This document shows, in pieces, positions 1 to 12,600 of a DNA stretch of 64,000 nt; the stretch's first letter is position 1; each line of letters begins with the position of its first letter. The notes under the pieces were generated by a model. The model did not search any database and was not told the DNA's origin. It saw nothing but the letters and a program-made list of their open reading frames with translations. The DNA is from Rhea pennata. Its lineage: Eukaryota > Chordata > Aves > Rheiformes > Rheidae. The stretch is taken from positions 47,367,053-47,431,052 of the forward strand of contig NC_084702.1 of NCBI RefSeq assembly GCF_028389875.1. The letters are read 5' to 3'. Made by a program: the position numbers and the translations under genes.

Positions 1-584
1 TTAATGGAATGCTTTAGATTCAGGCCTTTACACATTATAAAGAGAAAGATTAAATTAGAAAAAAAAAGTAACAAACTAGTGAAAGAACAGAACTGAATTA
101 ATTCACATGTCTTTTGAAAAACTCAACATCTGAGAGGTTAAAAATTCAACTAAATTTGACAAAAAGGCCATAAAATTCATTTTAGAAACACAGGAAGAAA
201 ACTGAAAAATAATTAGAATAATGGTAATAAAAGGCACTGAAGTGAAATTATTGCAAATTTCTCCTAACAGTTCCACTATCACTTCAACTTATCTAAAATA
301 CACTAACTAATTCAACATTTACCACAAAACTCAAAGATTTCAGCTGATTCAAGAGTGTATGCTGAGAATCAAAAAACAAAGAGAAATGATTAATAAGGCT
401 ACATGAGGTACAATAATTACTATGTTTTTTTTTCCTAGTAATTTTAGTCCTGTATCTGAAAATCATATGCCATGTACTTCTATGAGGGGTACCATGGTAT
501 ACTACTCTTTAAAAAATTCTTATAAAATAAAGCAGCTATCTCAGTTCTTTCAGCTAGCACAAATTTCAGAATGTCTTTTCTTAC
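1..584. other. CAST intron (domain 4, incomplete)
   Basis: AT-rich intron sequence downstream of the domain 4 A exon. I looked for the expected B-loop exon (reverse complement of a TIPPEYR coding block) and do not find it here. No repeat is recognised. Confidence 0.8.
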
Positions 585-686
585 CTTTACTTTATCCACA
601 ACTGGTTTGTTCTCATCAGGGTCAGGTTCTCTTTGCCCCAAGGAATCAGACAGGAGATCTAAGGCTTCGTCCATCTCTTTTCCTCC
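585..686 (-). CDS. CAST: CAST exon: domain 4, subdomain A
   Basis: 34 codons, phase 0 at both ends, acceptor ...TTTGCTAG and donor GTAAGA. The translation contains MDEALDLLSDSLGQREPDPD followed by ENKPVVDKVK, which is the A-helix of the fourth inhibitory domain plus the acidic DPDENKP stretch typical of it. The A helix binds the penta-EF-hand domain of the calpain large subunit in the presence of calcium. The next exon, with the TIPPEYR loop, is not found in bases 1-584 and must lie beyond the window edge. Confidence 0.95.
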
Positions 687-3600
687 CTAGCAAAGTATAA
701 ATGTATTCGCAAAAGAAAATCAGCTGTAAAAATAATTTAGTTCATCAAGCTAAAATAAATACTGACTAATGAACTGTTAACTTCAACAAACAATGAACAA
801 TCAACTCCGCCTTTGTAACTGCAATGCACTGATAATAGCTGGAAAAAAATTACAGGTTATTCAGACCTAGAGAATATCTAATTTCAAAAAGGGGTTACAG
901 AGTTGATTTTAATGCCTTTCTTTTGTTACATGTAAGCCAAACTGATCTGATGAAACCAGTTCTACAGGAAGATTATATTTGATAGGTGCCATTCATTTTG
1001 CAAAGATCATTATCAATGTAGATTAAGCAAGTGTCATTCTGAATTCAAACTTTTAAGTTTAAATTTAAAAACATTTAAAAAATGTAAAGTAAAACTTTCT
1101 AAAGTGAAATTTGACTGAATTAAAACTGAATTAAAATATTTTATCTGCAATACGTATGGTATTTTGCTTATTCATGAAAACTTTATTCAAACATTGCTTA
1201 GGAAAAGAAAAACCTTAAACCAAATAAAACCTAGGTGGGAGGAGTTTCTTATATTCACTTCTCAAATTAGATTGAAAACACTAGAGGGAGCTCTCACTGC
1301 ACAGATCAAGAAAGAAAAAGGAAGAGACCTGCAACATTACTGTTTAATGCAATTAAGGAAAGCTCTCCTTAATGTCATGAAGCTGCCTTTCCCACCATCA
1401 CCCTTGAACTCATTCTTTTACAGGCTTCAGAGATCACTGTGCCACTATGCCAACACCTATGCCACCAGTATTTGAAACGTTGTAACTAGCTAACCACAGA
1501 AAGAACGATTCAATCAAAGGCCAACCTGCCTAAAAATGAAATCATTTGCAGATAGATACTGTATGTATCTACCCAGAGAAATGAAATGCAAAAATCCTCT
1601 CACACTCTCTGTAATTCTGGAGGAATATACATAGGGATGGGCACTTCCTCCAAGTGAAGCGTTTTCGAAAGTAGACCGAAATACACCATTAAATGGAATT
1701 CAGACGGTAAACAGATGAAGCAGTCTTAACATTCAGCTGAACGTGAAGAAGAAATGTCCACAGGCTCTCAAACTCTTTTTTTCCAGAGAAAGCTTTCACG
1801 GCCCTATCCCCCCCCCTAATTTATTGCATTAACAATAAATTATTTAAATTTACAAGACACTCTACTGGTAAAACCAGTCTGATCATACTTTGTTTCCCTT
1901 CATCATCGAGATCTGAACTGGAACGAAGGATCAAAAGAAAGCGTTGCTTACGGAGGTAGAAGCTGGAGGAGCTGCTGAGTGCACTGAAGGAACCGTAGCA
2001 GCAGAGACAACTTCAGAGGACTCTGCAGGTTTTTTACCCTTCTTGGTTTTCTGAAAGAAGACACAGCATTGTTGGTAGTAGAGAGTACCATGGGAAGAAA
2101 CACCTATTAAATCCCGTGAACGTGAAATGTAAGTGAGGCCTATTCAGTTTATTTCTAGGATACTGTTTTTCTTAGAAGCTCAGCCTATTTCCGAGAAGCA
2201 CTGTGCAATTATCTCAGTTTGTTAAAGCTCAATCTTCTATCTCAACTAACGGGTCAAACACTGGCTTAGCTGAAGCCAAAAGGAAAAAAACATGATTTAG
2301 GAGGAGCTAAGATTTCACCAAGCTTGTCTATATCCCTAAATAACACTTCTAAAATACTGACTACTAAGCATTGCTAATGATAGCAGCTGGTAAAAAGACA
2401 ATTAATTTATCCTTTTTTCCCCCTCATGATTAAAGTCCTGGTCTATTATTTTATTTATTGTAAGAAAACTAGTTTTTTGCTTTTTATTTATTACATTTTA
2501 AGAAAATGTACATAAAATTTAAGGAAAACATAGAAAAAAAATCAAGGTTACTGAAACAACTTAAAAATAAACCACAGTATCAGAAATCAAGTATAGTCAC
2601 CTTTACTACTTTTGGTGGAGGTGCTGGTGCAGAAGGGGCTGGAGAACAGGAAAATCCTTTTGTCAAACCCTCTAAAAGATCATTTTCACTCATAGGCTAT
2701 CATTGAATAGAAAAAAAAAAGAACTTTTAAAGCCTTTTCTCCTATTAAAAATATAGTTTAGTCATGAGTAAGTGGTAGATGAAACAGTTATCTGGATACT
2801 CACTTACTTACCTGAGATTTTTCTTCGGGTTTTGGCAAGAGTGTTTTTCCATCTTTATCCTACAAAAGACAAAGCTCCTTATATTAAAAAGTAGTCCTTA
2901 CATGACCGTGCAATACAAATTCTGAGAGTATTCACAGAATGACAAGTAATTACTACACAGAAAAATGACCTAATTTGTAACCTCTAGCATCTACCGCTGT
3001 TATCCAAAATGTCATTCAAATATACAGGTCCTGTAACTTAAAAATACAGCTGAGTGCCAAAAAGCAATTTGAAATGTGGGATTCTGAGCTCCCCTACTCA
3101 TTGTTTCAATTTCCACAGAAATGTATATATTAATTCCTAACTTCCAGCTTTATATCAATATCCCTAGATGCAGAGAGGCTGCATCTTCTCACACTGGCAG
3201 CTGTGGCAGGTGTTGTGCAAGTCTCGGTTATACTTAAGCAATCTGTTTATGCCAAATGAGTCATGTGGTGATGCTTGTAAGAATACCAACTTGAAGTGTT
3301 TTCAAACCAATCATAATTTCTTAAGTTTTTCTAAAATACAGAAAGCTAATGAAACGCTCCCCATGCACTAATTTCAGTCAAAATTATTTACAGGTAGATA
3401 CCTGTATTTAAACTACTTCTGTGCCTATACAGGCATCTAATGAAAGATGCCAGATATTCACGAACTACAAACGCCAATTTTTATATAGTATGAAAATGCC
3501 TAAAGTAAATGCCAACATTCAATAATGAAATGGAGCTTCAGCTTCATCCATACATAGTGAGTAATGAAAGGAAAGTAAGATTAATGCAGCACATTAAATG

Positions 3601-6600
3601 AATTACTTTTGCTTCTCTTAATCTGTACTCTGGAGGAATTGTTTCTTCATCTTCACCCAGTTTTTTGAGTTCTTCCTGTTTAGTTTTCTCCTAAGAAGAA
3701 AAAAGAAAAATAAGCATACCTCAACAGGAATGGATATGAGCAAGTTTTGAACGTCTTCAGTCTACTTATTCTTTCAATTCAGTAACTGCCAAAATTAGCA
3801 AATTGAGAAGAGGTCGACTTCTCAGCCTGTTTTATCTCTGCCTGTTTCTTCCTGCATAAGTCAGGAGTAGCTCTAGCTATCTCAATTAAGAGTAGCAGAG
3901 TTAAGTGAATAGACAAGCATAGACCAATTACAAAATAGCACTGCACCTCTGAGCCTTGACTCTACACTTTGTTTGAAATGCGCTCAACAGCTATCTGGAC
4001 TACACGCAAACAAAGGCTAAATAGAGAAATTAGTAGCCAGATTCACAAAGGATTAACCCCATACAAATTACTCTGCAAGACGACAACTAAGAAAAGGCAG
4101 TAAAGCCAACTTCGGATGCTTTCTGCTGACAGAGTCAGTACATCAGAATAACTGTCCTCTATTTTTCACTGCCTTTGATACCATCTGGCCCATGGCCTGG
4201 GGATGCAAAAAGGAGGCATTCAGATTTGGATATGAACAACATCCCACAAGACAGAATTAAGGTATTTTCAAGACATAGGGCTCCCTGTTAAAATTATACT
4301 GTCACTGAAAAAAAACCCACTTTCATATACTGGTCCTAATTTAAGCAACTCATCATAAATTTGGTTCCTTTTGAGAAAGGGCTAAACTCTGTGCTGTTTC
4401 TAATGTGCATTTTAGTTCTGCTTTGCCTCAGGACTGAGATGTTAAGCAGATGCAATTTTCAGAGGCTGAAGAGAAACCACGCATTACAAAGTGAAAAGCA
4501 ATTAAGAAAGTGTACTCATTGTGCAAATTCCATGAGTACTTTCTAAGCAGAACACAATTGGTTTCACAAGAAAATTTTATTTTAAAATAGTGAAAAAATT
4601 ATCTCTAAATTCTTTAGCCTGAGCAAATACAACACTGAATATAGCTACATGAACAAGGTTTGATTATTTTTCTACCTTAACTTTATCCACAGCAGGTTTC
4701 TTCTCTTCTGGGTCAGGCTCCCTCCTTCCCAGACTACTAGACAAGGCTTCCAATGCTTCATCTGCCTCATGATGGCCAACCTGTAAAATTACTGATATAG
4801 TCAAACAGGACTCTTAGCTTGGAATTCAGCTGCAGCTGAAGCAACTTGCTCATAAAGACATACTATCACCTTTAGCCACATATTAAGTAAGGTAAACACC
4901 AAAGAGTAAAGGAAAAAAAATGTAATGCCTCTCTCCCCAATTGTTTTCACATACTTGGCACCTGCTTAGTTCAAGGTATAAGGGAACTTAGAGACGTTTG
5001 CTTGTAAACGCTCTGTCTCTTTCCAGAGACTCATTTACAGCTAAAATCTTCAGCAGGTTTAAGTTACATTACAGGTTTTTGTACAATTTAGTTTTTTTAC
5101 TGCAGTATTTATTAAGTTTGCAAACAACATCTTGTTTAAAGGATTAAAGGCTAGAAGAGACCATGACAACTGTTAGTCTGACTTCCTCTTTTAAGGTCAT
5201 AGATCTTCCCTGTTCAGTTTGTATTTGACTTGTACCATGTTATTTGGAAAGCACTCAGCCTTTCCTGGGAATTGCCAGGCTTAAGAATTCTCTATAGGGA
5301 ATTCGAAGAGGTCACTCAACTGGTGACACCGTCTGGTCAGCTGGCTCCCAAGTTTCAACCCTGTAACTCTGGCCTGCATCTTAAATGAAGGACAGCTGCT
5401 AAGGACTGAAAAATATATTGTGAACTTACCCTTATTCTATCAAGCAAGCAATTTAACAATATTCTGACGATCTTCATTTACTCCTCCCAATCACAAACAG
5501 ATGCAGATTGGCTTTAATTATGCTAACTTCACCTAATTTTTTAACAATTACGTTCTGCAACAAGATGTTTCTTTGTTATGTCTGAAACCAGTAAGAAAGG
5601 TATGACTACAGGTATGATGTTCCCTTTGACACATTAGCTTCATTCAAAAACCTCCTTAGAACAAATTCTAATTAATTCTTGTAATGATAGGAAATGTAGT
5701 TCACATGTGGTTCAACAGGTAGTTCATGCAATGAAAAGCAGAAAGCGCTTCTATCTCTTTAGCTAGATAGAATATATTCAACATGTTGAGTACCAAATCA
5801 TTATAATCTTTATCATCTTACTGCAAGAAGTGCCAGTGTGTTATAGAGATCTATTATATGGCTAAATCTATGGAAGAACAACATGCATTACTGAAATATG
5901 CAATGATATAGCATATCGTCAAGAGGCTGAAATAAAGCACTGAGTTTTTCTTTAGCAACAGCTGAGACTGCTAACTACTCACTGAAGAAACAGCTGATGG
6001 AGCTGAAGACTGCACAGTGCAAGCTGCAGCACGAGGAACTACTTCATCCTTAGTAGTTTTTGCAGGCACAGGAGCAGAAGGCTTCTGAAACAGAACAAAT
6101 GCACTGAATTTTGACTGTGCTAATAAACCCAAATGTACCTGGTGAATGGCTTTTTAAAATCAAGCACAAACAAGAAAAAGAGCTAGAAGCCCTTCAGTTA
6201 AATATTAAATGCCAACTAGAGTTTTCAATACAAGCAATAGTTGTATGCATGTTTCACTGAAGGCAATAAAAAACAAAACAAAAAACTCAGAAATAAAACA
6301 AAGAAAAGATTTTTCCTAAAATGGTAGTAGCATTATCCAGTTTTAGCAAAATTATTTGTGTCAGTATTTTTACCAAACAGGACAGACATACTTCAGATAT
6401 GCTGCTGGGCTTTGATGGTTTGGATTGTGCTTCAAGCTGTGCAGGGCAGGCAAAGTCTTTTGAAAATTCATCAGCAAGATCAGATTCACTTAAAGGCTGC
6501 AAAAAAAAGGACATATGTACCATGGGTGACTCATCACTTTTTTCCTAATTGATTTTTTTCCAGTGATTATACTTTAACTTTTCAGAGGGTAGACAAACTT

Positions 6601-9600
6601 TTGTAGCCTATACAGAAAAAACCTTTCATGCTTACAGAAAACAAAACAGAATGAATTTCACAGTGCATAAAATAATGAAGAACATACTGTTACAGGGCTA
6701 GTGAAAAGGGAAGTGCAACTTTTTCCCATTAGAAAAAAAAATACTAATATTTACTGGCTAATATTTACTCTAAGCAGCATTACGTAATTATAATACTTCA
6801 AGTACACACAGGTAGGGGGAAGCAGCACTATCAAATTCTGGTTCTCCCATTTTATATGCCCCTCCCCCCCTTTTTCAACAGAAGCACAAATCCACTGAGA
6901 GGATTTGTCTTCTGAAAGTTTTTTAGCCTATGCAGTGACTGCTGACACTCAATGGTTTCTACTGTGACCATTTCAGCAAATGGTGAATAAAATGCAGTTG
7001 TATTCCCCTATTCTATCATCTACTGCTGATGCTCCTGTGACCCTTCAAACTTATGTCTACATCTAAACATTTAAGTCTTTTCTAGCAGGGATCTCCATTT
7101 GCTTGCTAAGCACAGACTACTTGGTTAAATTCATAATATGTAAAATGTTATTCCTAAGGCGAGTCTCTTATCATTTCCCCCTCTTACTTTTCCTCTGTCA
7201 TCTGTCAAGGTCCCATATGAAGTCCCACTTTTCATGACTACTGAGTTACACATTAAACCACTAAACCAAAAAAATCATTCTGGCCTAACAGTTTAATTCA
7301 CAAAAGTAATCCCATTGCATCTACTTAAAAGCACGTAGAATGGAAGCCTAAATGAATAAAACTCTAGCTGAAATCATAAGAATGAAGGTATTTTTATTCA
7401 TCAGGGACTGAAAAAGAAATGAAAAGTGGTTGAAGGTTTTTAAGCTAGTGACGTAACTTTGTTCTGCTGCTTTTGATTTCAAAGCTCTCAGTTACTGACA
7501 AACACATCTTACTCAAAACTGCCTTCCACAAATTATAGAGAACTAATTCAGAGAAAAATCCTTCAATATATTTCTGAAGATACCCTTGTGACTCACTGAA
7601 AGGACAAATATTCAATTACATTTGTGCCTGAGATTGATACTGGGTAGAAAACATGGCAATATTTACTTTCCTGCTAATCCCTTAATTCTTTTGGTTCAAG
7701 ACTTTACAATTCTGAGCTCATTTCCTGTTCTGATTTTGCATTTGCCATTACACAAACTAGGAACCAGGCCCCTTTAATTCTTGCTATGTTCCTCTTCTGG
7801 ATGACTTTTTTTCTTTTTTTTTAAATCTTTCTTCTCTCTCTGCCTCCCTGTGAAACTGGAAGGCTTATCATTTAATATTAGTGTCTGATTCCCTCGGAGC
7901 ATAACTGCTTTTTTCCCCCCCTTATGACATGTTTGGCAGGTGTTCTTCTGTGCAGTCTCTCACACATTACCCCATCCAGATGATTAAATGTCTAAGATCT
8001 GACAGACACCAATTTATAAAGACCTTAAGTCTTTTCATCATTGTCTTTGCACTTCTCTATATTTCAAACTTGAATAATACAGACGACTTCGTATTTCTGT
8101 TAAAAAGGCGCAGTCTCATTCTTGCTCAGATTTGGCCTGACCTTTAGGCTTATTTCAGAAGAACAGAGGTTACTTGTACTTTTCCAGTTCTAGCCCAGAT
8201 ATTTTGACAGCACTCCTCAACTCAAAGTATTTCCAAAGTGAAGCCTTTCATCTCTTCAGCACACAGCTCCTTTTCCTAATTTCTGCTTTCTTCCTGTGTA
8301 ATTTCAAATAACCTTTATTACTTTCTCTTACAACTTATTTTGCACTTTCTGGGCCATAACGGAGATGGATTTTGCAAAATCCAAGTTGTTCTCTGTGATC
8401 AGCAAAATGTCCACAGCAGCTTTTTCCTCCTTTCCAGTTGTGTTCCTTATCATCTGATGACTGACTAGAGGATATGGTCAAGAAATCTAAAGACTTCCTT
8501 GTCTCACTTCTGTCTTTTGACAGTTCCAGCAGATTTCTATAGGGAACCTTATATTAACTTCTCATTACAGTTTTTCTTTGCATTAACAGTCTTTCCTGTA
8601 ACTGCAATGTCTGAGTAATTTCTTTTTCCTACTATGAAGTCTTGAATCACCATCAGTAAATTTCAGTAAAATAAGCTTCCACCTGGCACTTGAGAACATT
8701 GGGCTTTGTGCAAAGAAGTAAACACACAGGAAGGTTAAGAGACTTACATAATTGCACAGAGAGAAGTGATGACAAAGGGGGAGAAAACAGAGTATCTATT
8801 CACACTCCTACAATACTGTCAGTTTTCTAACCTTAGATTTTTCTTCAGGTTTTGGTAATATTGGTTTTCCATCTTTATCCTAAAAGTAAAAAATAAAAAT
8901 ATTGTTGATATCTTTCCACTGTTAAAAGAAGTGTTATACTCAGCAGTCACTAGCATAATAATACAAGCAAGGCACACAAATTGGAATCAGTGACACAGTA
9001 ACAGGAGCTCCCCTACACAGACGGAATTCTTACATGGCCTAGTAAGTGGGTAAGAAAACAACTATAATGCTAGCATGATACAAATGTGTCAAGAGACTGA
9101 AAACCCTGTTCACTGTATTTCTCCTTTGGCTCAACACAGTATCAATATACAACAGGAATTAACCCACAAGTAAAACAGGCTTTGAGTGCAAAAGACAAAC
9201 TTTTGCACATGAACCAAAACGGTTAAATACCAGGCCTGTAGTCAAGCAGTATTGAAATTTCTAATAGAGAGGTAAAACTGCTGTTAACATTCAGCTCCAG
9301 TAAGGCCAGTTATATGGCAACTTTGTTAACATCAATAGGGCTAATAATCATGGCAAAAAAATTAATTCCTGTAAGCTAAAGAGAACTGCAATGAAAATAG
9401 ATCTCAGTGTTATTGCTGTTTAGGTTAACCCTGAACAAAATCTCCATCATCCCAAGTGACAAATTGTAAAAATGAGTGTAATTTTCATCCCACTTTGCAA
9501 CAGTGTTTAAGGGTACATCACAAAAGGATACCCAATAGCATTTCTAAAAAGAGATATATTTTCCAACATTGAGGTTTAATATAAGAAATAAATCACATTA

Positions 9601-12600
9601 TTCTTGGAGAGGGAATGTCGGAGCTGGGAAGATCTGATATTTGCTGAGGATACCTGATAAATCAAGTTATGCCCTCAAAGGAAGGGGAAGAACCTAGAGA
9701 TAAGAAATCACCAAAAGGGAAAAACCACAGATTGAATACTACTACTGTTTATTTTCCCCATGTATGTTCCCTATCCAAGACCAGAAAGAGTGAAGGAGAC
9801 AGTCCCCTATTTACAGGACAATGGGAAGATGAAAAACTTACCAGCTCTGGTGTTAACCTGTAGTCTGGAGGTATTGTATCATCACGTTCTCCTTCCTTTT
9901 TTATTTTTTTCTCTTTAGCTTTTACCTGAAAAAAGAAAGGACAAAAACACTCACTCAGAGAAATTCAGAGGAAAACTTAAAACACACTCAACTTCACTAT
10001 CAGGATTATTTTGTCTACTATTTGAAGAAGTACTAGCATGAGGTTATTTACACATATCAAATTCCTCAATTTATTAATATCAAATTTCTCTGGTAAAATA
10101 ATCTTTGTTTAACAATCAACTCTATGCATAGATATGGCTATATTATTTTAAATTCCAAACCATTGTAGACACTGTTTGGAGTTGTAGCTACTTGGCTGCT
10201 ACTTTTAAGACTCTGAGGTATACAGAGTCCTCAGATTTCCTTAGCTAACATCACTTTAATTACATAAATTGTTATGCTGAATCTTTTGTCTACTAGAGCT
10301 ACTGATGCACAGATTTTCATTCTCTAGACCTCTCTAATGAAGCAATGCATCAACCAAATTATCTGAAGGCCCAGACTGACTGAATCCGCATTATTGTATC
10401 TATATATATAGATATATATTTTGTCAAAATTGAGCTCCAATGTCTTCCTTCATCAGCAGCTGATTTTCTACTATCCCCCTGTCATTTGCCTGCTCTGAGC
10501 TGTAAGTGAAGACAGGAAAAAAAAAGAGGTGAGACTAGTAAGGCAAGGCAGAGTTAAAGAAAACTAAACTAAAAAGCCGAAGTTTAACATGCCAAGATAA
10601 GGCTACTGTTTAAACTTCTGGAAAGACACCTGAGGAGATAAAGGGAAAGACCAGATGCAAATTAGAAAAATAAGGAGGTTTGGTTAGAAAAGGAGAATTC
10701 CCACCAGAAAGCAAAAAAGCTATTCAAAAAGCAAAACAGTAAACATACAAGAGAAAAACCTGTTACAAATTGTACCCAATGCTCGGGAAAAAACAAGAGG
10801 AACTAAAGCAGACACAGAAGGATATATACATATGCATGTATAACCTAAAGGGACTGATGACTATACAGAACAGACTATCTTCAAACCTGTATCCTCTTCG
10901 GAATAGTTAATTTCTTGATTCTCTTAACCATATTAGCCTGAGACATTTCTTAGGACTTTCTACTAGATACCATATAAATTTGTAAAATAATAATTTAAAA
11001 AAGTGACTTAGATATGAAAGGAACCAGAACTCCTTTGGGGATTACAAAAAATGCTTTAAAAACAAATAAATAAAATGTATACCTCCGACACCTCTACAAC
11101 AGTGCTAAGATCTGGTTCAGGTTCAGGTTCAGGTTCACCAAGAGTATCAAGTAGAGCTTCCATTGCATCATCTGTAATTTCCTGTATTTAAGAAAATGTG
11201 TAAATCATTTTACTATTTCCATTAAATGGCCCAGGTTTCATTTATATGCATCTTTTATGCTGTATATGATGCTCGCGCAAACAGCCACCACCATATGGGT
11301 CATTTCTGCTTGACTTCACCCGATTTTCTTAACATCAGATTGCAACATATGGCAAATTCTGTGACAAAACCAGCACAGACTCAAAGTAAATCTCCCCTTA
11401 AGGAGGGAGAAAAAGCAAAAAGAACAATATTGCATAATACAATCGCCAAATTCTTTAAATTCACAAACCTAAAAATTATAAGCTTACCCTCTCTCTCTAG
11501 AGAGGAAAAAAGAAACATCTCCAAAACATAAGAAAATAAAATCATATAAATATTTTTAAAAAGCCTCACATAGCTAAGAAAACATTAATTTTAATACTCC
11601 AGTCAATACTCCAATACTCCAGTTGCCTCCAGTCACAAGAAGAACAAGAGTTATCCTGAACAGGAATTCTGAAGTAGAATTATCTGACCCATTAAAGACT
11701 GGTTTTTAAGATGCAGAACATCCTCCTTAAGAGTCTGAGCAACTGCAATTCTTATTTTTCCAATACTGCCTGAGACAAACAGAATTTTCAATTGAAAATG
11801 AGGATGACCATCTTTACAAGATCAGGCACACATACACTATGAAATGTGTTTACAACATGTGAAATTTTAATTAAAAGTTATCTAGTCAAAGACAGGCTAT
11901 CTATACCTCTTCTGATTTTGTTTTCTTCTCCTTCGGAGGAGCTGAGCTTTTGACTGAAATTGCTGCTTCTGCTTGTATGATTTCTCCTTCCTTACTTGGC
12001 TTCTTTTATACACAGGCAAAATGAGAGATGCAATTACAAAGAAGTTTGCAAAGAGAAAGAAAAAAGCAAAATGGTCAACGTAATTTTAAAGTGAAACATT
12101 TAAGATAATAATGGCAATATTTTACAGCCATAAACATATGCAGTAGCAAAAACTTTCAATACCTCTGTCACCGTTGCCTTCTTTTCTTCAGTCGAAGCAG
12201 TGCTACAGGTAAAATCAGATGATAGGGCATCTGCAAGCTCATCATCTGTCATTGATTTCTAAGCAAAAAATTGCAAATTAGGTTACAACTATTAGAACTC
12301 AGGTATCAATGCAGTCAAACTCACTTTAAAATCTGAGTGTGCTCCATGCTTACCTACATGACTCATAAGCGCATGTTGCTGTTGCAATTTTGAGTTGACA
12401 AAGAAAAAAATATATTTGCCCTTATTTGTTGATGCATTTTTTTAGATAAGCTTTTATTTTTGTATGTTAAATTTATGAACAGTGAAATTCAGCGGGCTTA
12501 CAGAATAATCCTGCTAAGTACAGAATTCAGGTAGACTTTGCTATGACATTATCAAGGTATTCCTGCATGTATAGCTACTGTTTCCTATCTTACTATTATT

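Larger units (their letters stand above)
687..4675. other. CAST introns within domain 3
   Basis: Introns at 687-1951, 2051-2600, 2697-2811, 2860-3606 and 3691-4675. All are AT-rich with ordinary GT-AG ends. No other gene, RNA or recognisable mobile element is seen. Confidence 0.8.
4781..11082. other. CAST introns from domain 3 back through domain 2
   Basis: Introns at 4781-5982 (holds the old repeat near 5140), 6085-6391, 6497-8831, 8880-9841 and 9926-11082. The 2.3-kb intron has a pyrimidine-rich half (7640-8700) without coding signal. An AT dinucleotide run is near 10398-10420. Confidence 0.8.
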
